From contig CM040088.1 in NCBI GenBank assembly GCA_022496805.1, positions 11,749,001 to 11,813,000 on the forward strand: a stretch of DNA of 64,000 bases, given 5' to 3'. The first letter of the stretch is position 1, and each line of letters begins with the position of its first letter. A program made the position numbers and the translations under genes. The notes under the pieces were generated by a model. That model worked only from the letters and a program-made list of their open reading frames with translations. It was not told the origin of the DNA and did no database searches. Origin of the DNA: Pohlia nutans (lineage: Eukaryota; Streptophyta; Bryopsida; Bryales; Mniaceae). Below, piece after piece: positions 11,830 to 22,435 of this stretch.

Positions 11830-14800
11830 ATGGCGGAAATGGAAACCAGGCGCCAGGGCGATCGCTACATCGTCACCGAGGAGGAGATTGCCAAGTACAA
11901 GAACGACGGATATGTGCATCTCAAGGTAAACAAAACAATCCATCATTGCTATCAATCGACACGCCTGTAATTGTTGATCCATCGCATGCATGTCTCTGTT
12001 TGTGACGACGATTCCTTGCAACGTGCCGGCAACAATTCCTGACACACGATGCGTGGTTGTTTCTTTCCTGAAATCGGAATGTTACATCCGAGTATATAGC
12101 AATTTAGCGATAGATCGCCCCAAAAAAACTCATATTGAGTACTTTAGATGTTGTACCAAGATACGTATTATGCCAAGATACATCTCAATTGTTGAACTTG
12201 TTTACAGGCAAGTTGTGCAGATGTTCTAAAAAATAAGTAATTACACACCAATCCAATAGGTGTAGTATATATGATTCGTTGTTTCCGATGGACGCTCTGG
12301 CATATCTAGTTTCTCTTCATGTGATTTGGATTCCGGCAAATTGGCACCTCTGAGTGTGTATTGGCAACAGTGCGAAGGTTATTATGTGGTGGGAGTCAAA
12401 AGCCTCTTGTTCCTCCGAGGCTCAACGTCGCAGTTGTTAATGCAATTTTTTCTGTCTTCTAGGGTGTAATGCCAAGCTGGTTGACTCGCTCTATATATCT
12501 TCTACGGAGCATACTACTCTTTAGGGCTGTTTGAGCATCTATTCTTGTTGAGCAGAATGTTCTTCAACAATTTTGCTTCGGTCATAGTGAATTTGTAGTG
12601 AATGTTGTAGGGGCCGTAGTAGTATAGAGGACCCGGTGTTCTTTAGGGTATCTGAAGCATAGAGAACCCTAGTGTCTTTACTCCCTCTGTCTGGATATAA
12701 CTGTCCTAGTTTTTGGCTTTTTTTTTTGCAATATTTGTCCTATGTTTAAACGTGAGCCTTGTCCACTTCAAACATGATAGACAATGAGAGTGACACAAAC
12801 ACTACATATTACTATTAAAGATAGACCGTTTTTTCGAGTACTAAGACAACTTTTTTGGGGGAAAGAAAGCCAAAAACTAGGACAGTTATTTCCGGACATA
12901 GGGAGTATAAAAGTAAAAATGAGATTTAGACCTAGTTTTTGTAATTTTTTTATCAAGCAGGACGGTTAACCTTAGCACATCCTACTTGTGATTGATGAGG
13001 CTCTTTGAAGTTGGGATTGGGGGCAGGGTTCTTCCAAACATCAGGCCTTAAAGGATGCTGGGAACAAATTATGGTACAAACTAGATGCTGTTTTTAAAAC
13101 CTCGTACCATGAATCCGTCCATGCAGGGAGTGATGTCGGAGGAGGAGATGCGTGAGCTGGAAGAAGAGTTTATGGCGTTTGTGAGGCGAGAAGTGCATGT
13201 AGAGGGTCGTGACTTCTGCGACATGTCAGGGGATTACACCAAGCCCATGGAGAGCTACTCCATCATCAATATCATGTTGCCATCCAAGTAATTAATAGGC
13301 TTCTTCTCTCTTTTTATGTGCCTGTGTGTTTCCCCTCTGTAATTATCTGGTTTTAGGGTTGTCATCTCTCTTTTCAATCTGCATATCACATGAGGATAGC
13401 ACCTTGTGCATACAAGTCCTCTTGAATCATGCAAGTTGATAACCTTTGAAAGCTAGGAGGCTCACAAGGTTATTGGACATAAATGCTAGGTTTCGCTGAA
13501 TCTTGACAGGATAAATATGTACTTTTTGGTTGATCAAAAGAATCACATTGAGTTCAAGCCTTTTTTTTTTGACCAGCCAACCAGTTTGGACTTGTCATTA
13601 TGGACTAGATAACCTTCCAGAGATGGAAAGCTGAAAAAGTTTAATTACATAATGTTGACCCTTAAAGGACATTTCCTAATTTAGAATGAAAGCAGTATTT
13701 TTGAGTTTTAACCTCAAAATAACGTGACGAAAAGTCATAAAAAAATTTCCCCATTATTAGCAATTCATGGTCAAAGTGGATTGAAAACTGAATATGTCCT
13801 TTTAAGGGTTAAGTTGTACTCTTGAATTGGTAACGCTTAAGTTATACTTGTAGATTCACTAGAGGGCTCACATTGAATACAGCTCCTTCTCAACTGAAGA
13901 AGCCTTGAAACGTGTGTTGATTATTCAACTGAAGAAAAGTTTGAATTCACTATTTGTAGGTATAATCCCCGCCTTAAAGGGAACATATACGAGAAACGAG
14001 CTGCGTCTATCACCGAACAGTTGCTGGGCGGCGACATGGTCGTGGACTATGATCAACTGCTTGCCAAGCCACCCAACAAACCGGATGCAGAGTTCAAATG
14101 GTGAGATGCTTTCCCAATTGTCATTGTGTGTTATCTTGGTACTTGTTGCCACAAATGGATCACGGTGTACGTTAAGGTAGAGGATACCATTTTCGCATTT
14201 TAACCGATATGTGTGCTTATCACTATGGGGAGATCACTTTGGGAATAATTATGAGAATAAGAGCCAAACTCTCTGGAAATCAATCTTTTTACCACTATGT
14301 ATGAATTGCTTATGCAATCAGTCAAAGTGCGAGGTTGTTGACCACTGTTGAAGTGACAGTGGAGAATTCCATTTCCATTTGAAGATCAGTGGCTAAGTCA
14401 TGGTTACATCACTTGCTAATCGCAGGCCAACCAAGTGTATTGGAAGAAACCCTGTTAGTAACCAGTGTCAGTTAACCCGTAAAGGACCAAGGATTGTTGG
14501 ATACATTGTTGGATAATGAAAATTATAATTCAGAGATGGCCAAGTTTTATATCACCGGAATCACTGAAGGTCGTTGCACGTGTTGGTCGAAAAATAAATA
14601 AAATTAGATAGAAGAAAGCCTCGGTATGACGTACTCGAAACTGCTTAAAAACACGAGGTTCAAATCTGGCTTTCTGGTCCTTTACTGGTTGAAGGACCAG
14701 AATGGTCACCATTTTTTTTTCACAGTTTTGAGTAGGTCCTATTTGGACTTCCTCGTGTTCGAATTTATTCATTTATTTATTTACCAGCACATGCAATGAT

Positions 14801-15444
14801 CTTCACTAGTTCTAGTGATATAAAATTTGGTCCCATCTGAATTATATTTTTCACAATATGAATTTGTCATTTTAAAACCATAAATCCTTGGTCCTTGACG
14901 GGTTAATAGGAGACAGGAGGAGCTCACTAATGGTTTTACTTGTTAGTCGTTATCTTCCACATTGGATTTCCCTGTATCCAGTATTTAACACAACACCTAA
15001 ACTCCTTATTTTTACTGTTGTAGGCATCAAGACTTGGCATATTGGCCTGTCACGAAGGACACACGAACAGCGTCCTTCTGGCTCGCAATAGACAACTCGC
15101 GACTCGAAAATGGATGCGTGCAATTTGTCCCAGGCTCACATCTGGAGAAGAGTTTGAGGCATCATGGGCCACTGCACGGAGACCGGGACAAGTCGCACAC
15201 TTTGGCTGCAACGTTGTCAGAGAATGACAAACCAAAGGCAGCTGAGATTGACAGAGGGGACTTGACAGTGCACCATGAGCGTGTTTTGCACGGCTCGGGC
15301 GGAAACTTCTCCTCCAGCAGCTGGCGGAGAGCTTGGGTGGTGGCGTTTCGGTCACAGGAAACGGTGGACAAGGAGAGGCAAATGGGCTTCACGCACTCCC
15401 ACAACGACAACCTGAAGGTGTTGAATGAAGTGGGAAAGGAATGA
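11830..15444 (+). CDS. Phytanoyl-CoA dioxygenase (PhyH)-family protein
   Basis: Four exons join in frame: 11,830-11,925, 13,127-13,287, 13,960-14,100 and 15,024-15,444, all with GT-AG introns, giving about 272 residues, near the usual PhyH length. The product should be an Fe(II)/2-oxoglutarate-dependent hydroxylase. The first iron-binding pair is H134-x-D136 (motif WHQDLAYWP), created across the exon 3/4 junction. The distal His is H222 (VLHGSG), and R234/R235 in the following WRRAW would hold 2-oxoglutarate. The substrate cannot be told; in plants the family is poorly characterised beyond phytanoyl-CoA-like roles. The first exon is open further upstream, so starts at 11,746, 11,818 or 11,824 are also possible; I chose 11,830 because the encoded MAEMETRRQGD lies close to the domain start. 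Intron 1 holds a Stowaway-like MITE and intron 3 two family-A MITEs. No peroxisomal PTS1 is visible at the C-terminus (VGKE). Confidence 0.88.
12681..12905. mobile_element. Stowaway-like (Tc1/mariner) MITE
   Basis: It starts CTCCCTCTGTCTGGATATAA and ends with the inverted counterpart TTATTTCCGGACATAGGGAG, flanked by TA on each side (12,679-12,680 and 12,906-12,907). The inner ends also pair (CTAGTTTTTGGC / GCCAAAAACTAG). Size, ends and TA duplication match plant Stowaway MITEs. It sits in intron 1 of the PhyH gene. A homologous copy is at 56,296-56,525. Confidence 0.88.
14472..14690. mobile_element. Family-A MITE in PhyH intron 3 (first of two)
   Basis: It starts TTAA-CCCGTAAAGGACCAAGG and ends CTGGTCCTTTACTGG-TTGA, with a diverged interior in reverse orientation relative to its neighbour. 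It abuts another family-A copy, so the two lie head to head. Confidence 0.7.
14687..14906. mobile_element. Family-A MITE in PhyH intron 3 (second of two)
   Basis: The right end reads CTTGGTCCTTGACGGG-TTAA and the interior has the family segments TAGGTCCTATTTGGACTTCC, GCACATGCAATGATCTTCAC and TAGTGATATAAAATTTGG. The left end is eroded where it meets the preceding copy. Confidence 0.75.
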
Positions 15445-16506
15445 AGGAAATGAAATTAATTGTTAATGTCCACTGAGATACCCGTGGACTAGGCAGACGC
15501 GGAAATGAGCACCCTGTGCTCATGCTTTAAAATTTTACTGATTAGCTTGTGACAGTTAGATGTAAAAAAAATTCTTAAGGTTGTCCATTGTATTAGGTGT
15601 CAAAAGATCAAGATATTTTGTTCTAATGCTATCGTAGTAGGGGCAATGAAGTGGGGAGGGAATGAATGAGTTCTTGACACAGATGTCACCTCCGCCCCTT
15701 CTTTCTTTTTTCGGAAAAGGAAATTTCATTGCTGAGAATCAGTTCCAGAACATCAATCCAGATCAGGAGCAATGTGCACTGAAGGGAGATGGATGGGCGA
15801 TGGGAAATTGGCTTTTCCGCAACTTGAAGACAGGAGTTTTGTAAATATTACTCTCGGTACGTTTCTGTCAAACCCCTGACTTCCACCTGCGTTTTTGATT
15901 CTGATTCAATCTTCTATGACATTCTAGTGCAGTGTTGACCGCTGCATTGTAGTTGGCAACAGTTACACTTTTATTACTGTAACAGTTGGCTAAATACCGA
16001 CACTTTCATATGTGCCAAAGAAAGATCTATGTTAGGCATCTCGGATTCAGATTACGTGACGTTGCAATTGGGTCCAAGGTGTTGTTAGGCATGTGACATT
16101 CTGATGAACAAGTGTAACCCTAGTTTGGCTAAAAGCATTCCCACCCATGCATGCTAGGACTAACTCGCTGAAATTTTCATCTACATTTGAAGGGCCCTTG
16201 CACTCACACTCCCGCACCCTTGCACGCCCCTCACATATCAAAAGTGCGCATCAAATAGTCAATGGACCAATCACAAGTAGAATGTGAGGATATAGTCAAC
16301 TAAATAGTGATTTTGAAGGCCCAATTTCTAACACGCTAGGATTAAGAGTCAAGAGGTATTTTTGAAGGGCCCTTGGCACTTTTCATCTACTTCTTGAGTG
16401 TGAGACTCTGGGAGGGCATGGGTGGCCATGCTCTAAGATCCTCACCAAGTCCTCTTATTACCTAAGGTGCTGATGCTCCCCTTTTCAGCTGCCAGTTGAA
16501 GTCTAT
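15445..16506. other. 3' flank of PhyH gene and intergenic DNA
   Basis: The first few hundred bases are probably 3' untranslated sequence. A 60-codon open stretch at 15,662-15,844 has no recognisable similarity. Nothing else stands out. Confidence 0.45.
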
Positions 16507-16510
16507 TTAA

Positions 16511-17129
16511 CCCCTAAACGTCTGGGGGAGGCCAAAAACTGGCTTATGAATGTAACTCACTATTCAATTCCAACTGCTACATGGATTATTTTCATCCAAT
16601 TCTCTTCGTGAAGGACTTTTGTTGGTCATGCTACCTCTTCAAATTAAATTCAAATCATTCAAGCTATTTTTTGATTTTACATGGGGTCCCAACTTCAAAA
16701 AGAGTAGTAAAACCGATTGATCATGTAGTGTATTTTGGATTTCTACGATTTTTCTACTTAAATTAAATTTAGGCCATGAAAATGAGTTCTATTGAATTTG
16801 AGCTTAACTAACAAAGTGAAGCTTACTAAGTCTAGTTTCTACGCCACTTTGAATTTTTGGAAAAATCTGAAAATTGAGTGTTTATCGGAGATACAAGTTC
16901 GACATGTATTAACATTTTGTAATTGATATGAATTTTCTTTCAAATCAATTCAAAAAATCATAGTAATTTATAATTTTCACCAAAAATTATGAAAATTTCA
17001 TGATTTGTAGTAAACACATGGCTTCATCTACTAAAAATATATAATTGAATTCTTATTTGATTTATAGTGGCAAAATTGAATGTAACAGGTAAAGCATGAT
17101 TCTATGGTCATAAGCCAGATGTTTAAGGG
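16511..17129. mobile_element. MITE with CCCCTAAACGTCTGG ends, TTAA duplication
   Basis: The left end is TTAA-CCCCTAAACGTCTGG and the right end CCAGATGTTTAAGGG-TTAA. The interior of 619 bp is AT-rich and non-coding. The ends relate it to the other CCCCTAA-ended elements; the interior is unlike family A. Confidence 0.6.
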
Positions 17130-17133
17130 TTAA

Positions 17134-18000
17134 AGCAAAGTAGTTCACTAATTCTGTCCCGGATCCATTCCCATCATTGTGAAGAGATTCTAATATTCTC
17201 CAGTCAACTATCAACTTTCAAGCTCCGCTCAGTTCTTCTCTTTTTCTTTTCTGGCAACAACATGAAGCGGGTCTGGCACTAATTTGGATGATTGCATAAC
17301 TCCATATTTTGCGTCAAATAGGTAAATTGATCTAGTTGAGGCATTTTTTTTTACTTTTTCTTTATTGATTCAAATACTTTTATTGAATCACGAGAGAAGA
17401 AAACAAGTTTTCTTCTTTGAGCCCTTAATGTTACGTAGTTATCAATGAAGTTATGTCACATTGTGACAATCAATAGTATTACATATAAGAGTCTCATAAT
17501 GGGTTAGTGGCTTGGTGAACGAGAATATCTTAAACTTTAATGACTTTATGAAAAGAGAATCTAGAAAGAGGGAGATAGAGCTCCACCCTCTCAAGTTTCA
17601 ATCACCAACCAATTTAATACCTAAGAGCTAGATACTAGCTTTCATTGATGTTCGTGAGGAATCAAGTTCTCTACAATCAAAGACGAATCATTGTTCTAAT
17701 GTCCAAATTTTGCAATAATCCATCATAAGACTTACAAATAAAATGTCCAATGATGACAACCATTAAGTTGTTCCACACTATACTCTAAAATTTTCATAAA
17801 CTATTTTGTATTGTGCATTAGAATATAATATGGAACAACCTAATGACAATCATCATATTACAAGAATCAAGAAGGTGGTCTAAAACCTTTTTACACTTGT
17901 CAAAACCTCATTGTACATAACAATGTTTTCGCTCCAATTTCACGACAACGGTTGCATTTCACCATTTGTATTAAAACAACACTGTATTCATGGGGAATTG
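17134..18000. other. Intergenic, no gene seen
   Basis: AT-rich DNA without coding structure on either strand. No repeat other than the flanking MITEs was noticed. Confidence 0.5.
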
Positions 18001-18003
18001 ATC

Positions 18004-18110
18004 CACTAGTAGAAAAGGTGCCTGTGCCAAGGTAATGTTGCCCAGTTCTAGGCAAGTGTTGCCCATTTGCTTGGGCATATGTCTCGGCACACGCACCTTT
18101 TCTACTAGTG
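18004..18110. mobile_element. CACTA-type MITE, 107 bp, ATC duplication
   Basis: The ends are CACTAGTAGAAAAGGTGC and its exact inverse GCACCTTTTCTACTAGTG, flanked by ATC on both sides (18,001-18,003 and 18,111-18,113). The 3-bp duplication and CACTA terminus are diagnostic of the CACTA superfamily. It has no coding capacity and lies about 330 bp beyond the 3' end of the EMAPII-like gene. Confidence 0.88.
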
Positions 18111-18437
18111 ATCAGAATCTGAACAAGCTCACAATATTGATAAAGTCACATAATCTGATGATTTCTCCAGTTCAAATCAGTTCTCTCTGGTCTGATGGTC
18201 TACAAACTTCGAAGCATGTCCTCAATGGGGTCACAGCTAGATGCACACATTAGATTCATAATATTACCGGTACAGGACGGATGAACATTGCATTGAGCTT
18301 CACAATTATCAGACACACCTTGACGATGAAAAGTGTGATCAGTAATAATACCGTGTGATCAGAAAAAGCGACCTATATTGGTCTCTCCAAGAATCTAGTA
18401 TACCTGAAGGCCACCACGTCGGTATCTAAAACAAAAG

Positions 18438-21400
18438 TCAGTGAATTCCAGCTCCATCAGGCAGTCCGGGCACTTTGATTGAACCCGAGGATGTCACAAG
18501 TGGCTTGCTATCGAACCTTGCTAAACCACCTGTGAAAAGTCACCACATCTATATTATTAAATGAGCAGTGTCACAAAATGTGTCACCAATTCATCCAAAT
18601 TGACGATCATGTTCTTATCCAATAAGATGAAAGTACTGTGCTTCACAATTTCATGCCTTACGGTAATGCAAAGTAGGGAAAAATCAATCCAAGCATGGTA
18701 CTATTGCATTGCAATGGGCTTTGTTCAACTATTATTTAATGCTGGTTTAGGTGTGCTTACATCTGTTCAGATATTTCCACTGCATGGTTTAGCATGGCAA
18801 TAATCTAGTGCTACGAAGTTACGTTGATCACACTAGTGGAAAATGACATCAAGGACTAAACCAAGAGTTTATTGATTCTATACAAAAAAATTCTCAATCA
18901 ACGTACCTTCAACTTTAAGAAGAGGCACGATTTTCTCCCACACTTTTGAACTTAGCTGCTTAGCTGGGCTGGCACTTGGAGCTCCACCCTGCAGAGAAAG
19001 ATACATCAATCCTGAATGGAATCACGATGGAACGCTTCTACCTATCACTTTTATAAAAATTAAAAAATTAAAATTTTCAATTTAGTTGATTACTTAACCC
19101 CTAAAGGACCAAGAAGCTCAAATTGGGCCTCATGTTTTTATTAGCATTTTTATGTAGATTCTAAGTGGAGTTCTTTTTGTTCAAATTTATTCATGTTTTG
19201 ATTAACGCATGCAAAGTTCTTTGTTGATTCCGATGATATAAAACTTGGTCTCATTCGAATTTGGATTTTCACAATACAATCAATTGAATTTTCCATTTTA
19301 AAACCATGAATCCTTGGTCCTTTAGGGGTTAACAAAATCAAAATTGTTGACAAAAATCTAGATTAAAGAAAAGCAAAGCGCCGTGCATTATATCAGGACA
19401 TGCAAATATGGCCGCTCACCTCTTGAAAGATACGGTCCCCTGGAGCAGCTTCTGAAGGAGGCTCAAGTACCTACAAAAGAATTAACAGCACAGTTTAGGA
19501 GCCTAGAATCATGATCAGAGGCAAATTATTATACAAAACTCCCATATCCCAGTCCTTAAAATGAGAAGCCTACCTTTACAATCTCACTTCCTTCCTCAGT
19601 AGCCACTGAACCCGCCAAAATCATTGCTTCACTAACTTGTCCCGCAAGCTTGGCAGTCTTCAAATTCAGGATTACACAAACTTTTTTGCCTTGCAGTTCC
19701 TCCACCGTCACAAATTTCTTCAAACCAGCAACGACCTGCAAGCTATGGATCCTAAGAGAACAATATACTTTGTAACTACTACTATTATTTAGAGATGGAT
19801 TCCATGTCACAAGAACAAGAGAGTGCAATAGATAATCTTTACAAACATGCACATTTCACCAAATGCATCCATCATTCTAGTCAAGGATGCTTAGAATTGT
19901 CATCGATATGATTTTATATTAGCATTCTTAGCTCAATGGTAAAAATTATTGGTCTTGTAGGTAATTAACATAGCAAACAAATTCACCACCTTATATCAAT
20001 TGCTAATACTAACCGGTCAATGCAATTTTTTCAAAACCAAATTCTAAGCATTCTTACAAAGCTTGTATAATTTCATATCTGATTTACTTTTACTTAAATT
20101 GTAAGCAAATTGTTCCACAAGAAGATTTTCCAACTTTCTCAAGGGTACAAAGACTTATTGCATGCAACTGTCCATGATACTCGTGACATTGAATCGTTGT
20201 GAAGTGCAATTTCATGTCTTGTGAAAAATAAATGGCCGCTCATAGAGCATAGATTGTGAGATTTAAGAACATGAGAAGCAGTTAACGAAATTTATTGCAC
20301 CTGTTTAATATTGCCGCCGCCCACGTCTATTTTACAGACATACAACTTCTCGGAGTTTGGATGATTTTCCACAGATTGCACCATGGCCACCTGATCTCCA
20401 CAAAACGCATAAATTACTGAGTCAAAGTTCTATAAAGGAAAACCCAGATAACAGAGTACGACAGTAACGGACAAATAACTTGCAGGAAATTCATGAGTTA
20501 CTATCGAGTGTGTGATGTGCTAGAAAGAAAATAACTCAGAAATGATACCAGAATCTCAACGATACCTGCATAAGAGCTTTGTCGAAATTGTCATTCTGCT
20601 CATTTCCACTTGCAACTGGAGTGTTGTTTGCAGCTTTAGCTCCCGGAAGCTTCACTGGAATGCACAAACCAATACTTCAAAATACAACAAGGTAGAGGTA
20701 AAGGTAAATGCGACATGTACCTAAGTGTAACACCCCAAAATGTTGCATAATGAGTACATGTGATTTTGAGAATGTACACCACCTTAACAGCAAACTCTCG
20801 TCAGGTTTAGGTCATATACCGATAAAACTTTGAATCTTATATAACTTTTGCATATGGTATCCAAATAAGGTGCGTTGGAATCCTCTTTGATTTGCTAACA
20901 AGAATATGACCATTATTAGAATTTGAACATTCTAACAATAGCGAATATGCTCAGCGGCTACCTTAGTATATGACAAAAATTGCTATCTCGTCACTTGAAT
21001 GGCGCCTCATACATATTACCGGTATTCAAAAATAACATTTAAAATCATATACAAAGCTACAAGGGAGGCAAGAGTATAAAATGTACTAATAGATTAGTAG
21101 ATGAAGCATTAAACTTTTTATACCATTTTTGTTGTAGATTTCTATTGTACACCATTGTTCATTTGAAAAAAATTGTCTGTTTTTTGTGTCATTCAAAGTT
21201 GATAAGACAATTCCGTGAATAACCCCTATCAACTTTACATGTTTTTGATGGTGTAGAAAAAATTGTAAATTCAATAAAATGTCCAAGCCTATGAGAAAAA
21301 TGAACGGAATTTTATATGCATAAAACTAAACACTTACAGTTGCGCCCTTTGAGGACGTCCGGAATGGGCTTCTCGTCACTCTTCTTCCCACTTTCCTTGG

Positions 21401-21663
21401 GCTTCACGTCTACAACTTCTTCCTGGAAGAAAAGTAAAAGACATCCGTCGTCAAAACTTAGATCCAAAAGTTTAAGAAATAAAATTGGTTCAGAATTGCT
21501 GAAAACTATCGTCCATTACCGCTCTCTGAATCGGTTCACCAGCTACTACTGCGGGTTTGGTGAGTGGCACGGGAGCAGCCGCAGGAGCGGCGGCAGGCTC
21601 GGAATTCGTGAGACGCGCAAGGATGGAATCCAAGTGCGCAATGGCATCGTCAATAGCGGCCAT
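18438..21663 (-). CDS. EMAPII/AIMP1-like tRNA-binding protein
   Basis: Eight exons on the minus strand join in frame (21,663-21,520; 21,422-21,338; 20,654-20,566; 20,390-20,301; 19,735-19,574; 19,470-19,420; 18,988-18,907; 18,529-18,438), giving 264 residues from ATG at 21,663 to TGA at 18,438. Residues 1-106 are an Ala/Pro- and Lys-rich linker-like region with MAAIDDAIAHLDSILARL, possibly a short helix. From residue 107 comes an OB-fold tRNA-binding domain of the EMAPII / Arc1p / MetRS C-terminal type: VAMVQSVENHPNSEKLYV, then GKKVCVILNLK, EAMILAGS, and LEPPSEAAPGDRIF. Family members bind tRNA and support aminoacyl-tRNA synthetases, usually in the cytosol. No synthetase catalytic domain is present, as in plant stand-alone homologues. 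A family-A MITE lies in the intron between exons 6 and 7. All splice sites are GT-AG. Confidence 0.9.
19094..19332. mobile_element. Family-A MITE in EMAPII-like intron
   Basis: Well-preserved copy: TTAA-CCCCTAAAGGACCAAGAAG at the left, CCTTGGTCCTTTAGGGG-TTAA at the right, about 239 bp including flanks. The interior has the CCTCATGTTTTT and GATGATATAAAACTTGG segments typical of the family. Confidence 0.9.
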
Positions 21664-22435
21664 CTCCACCTCCCAGAAAACAAATCGCTCTTCACGATTC
21701 TCAAAATGGATGGACCACCAACAGGCTGGAATTTTTCACCCTACAAAGCGAACAGAATGGAAAATTGCAGCAAGCTATGGCGAAGAATCAGTGTCGGGAG
21801 AGAAAGGAAGGTGACGCAGACAAGCACAGACAGGGTTTAGGGTTTTGGCTGAGTCGACTTGGATGAAAACTGAACGATGAATGCGATCATCCTGCTGTTG
21901 TTCACTGAATACTCCTCCACAGTATATGCCAACGAGTAACCACTTAAAAGTGGACACACACTTACTTATGTAAATTAGTGTGGACTAGTCCACATTAGTT
22001 TTCAACCACACTATATAAGGTGAACTGCGTATGAAAAAATATAGAAAAAAGGCTTCGGCAACTTTGTGAGAAGAAAGGTTGAGAATGCTGAGAGACGGAC
22101 TAGCCAGGGTTTAGGGTTTTGGACTCCGTCGATGCTCAGTCTGTCTGCAAATTATGACAGAAATCAGCGTCCTGCACAGTGAGCGATGATGCAGTTGCCA
22201 AAGCATCATCGCTGTGAAGGACGCTCAGCCAATGCATCCGATTCCATCGGCCTTTGCTCAATCACTCGCTTGTCATGCCCATCTCTCACAGGTGGAACAA
22301 TGAGCCATGCCGTTTCTCCCACCAGTCTCTCTGCGGTTTTCACAGAATTTGTTGATCAGTGCTCGCATTTGATATGTGCAAAATGAGGTCGATTTCGCTC
22401 TCTGCTCCCACCTTCCTCAAACCCTAAACCCTTCC
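21664..22435. promoter_or_regulatory. Divergent promoter region with palindrome, TATA box, telo-boxes
   Basis: The EMAPII-like gene (minus) and the JmjC gene (plus) start 772 bp apart. CTATATAAGG at 22,011-22,020 is a TATA box oriented for the plus gene. Just upstream, 21,979-21,994 is a perfect 16-bp palindrome, TGTGGACTAGTCCACA, a possible binding site for a dimeric factor. AGGGTTTAGGGTTTTGG occurs at 21,832 and again at 22,105, and AAACCCTAAACCC follows at about 22,419. These are telo-box motifs, common near starts of plant translation-related genes. Function is inference. Confidence 0.5.

Noticed and set aside
13085..13126. In-frame upstream ATG extension of PhyH exon 2
   Set aside because: The junction CTCAAG|GGAGTG continues the conserved protein from exon 1, and ATGCAG is a good acceptor, so these bases are intron.
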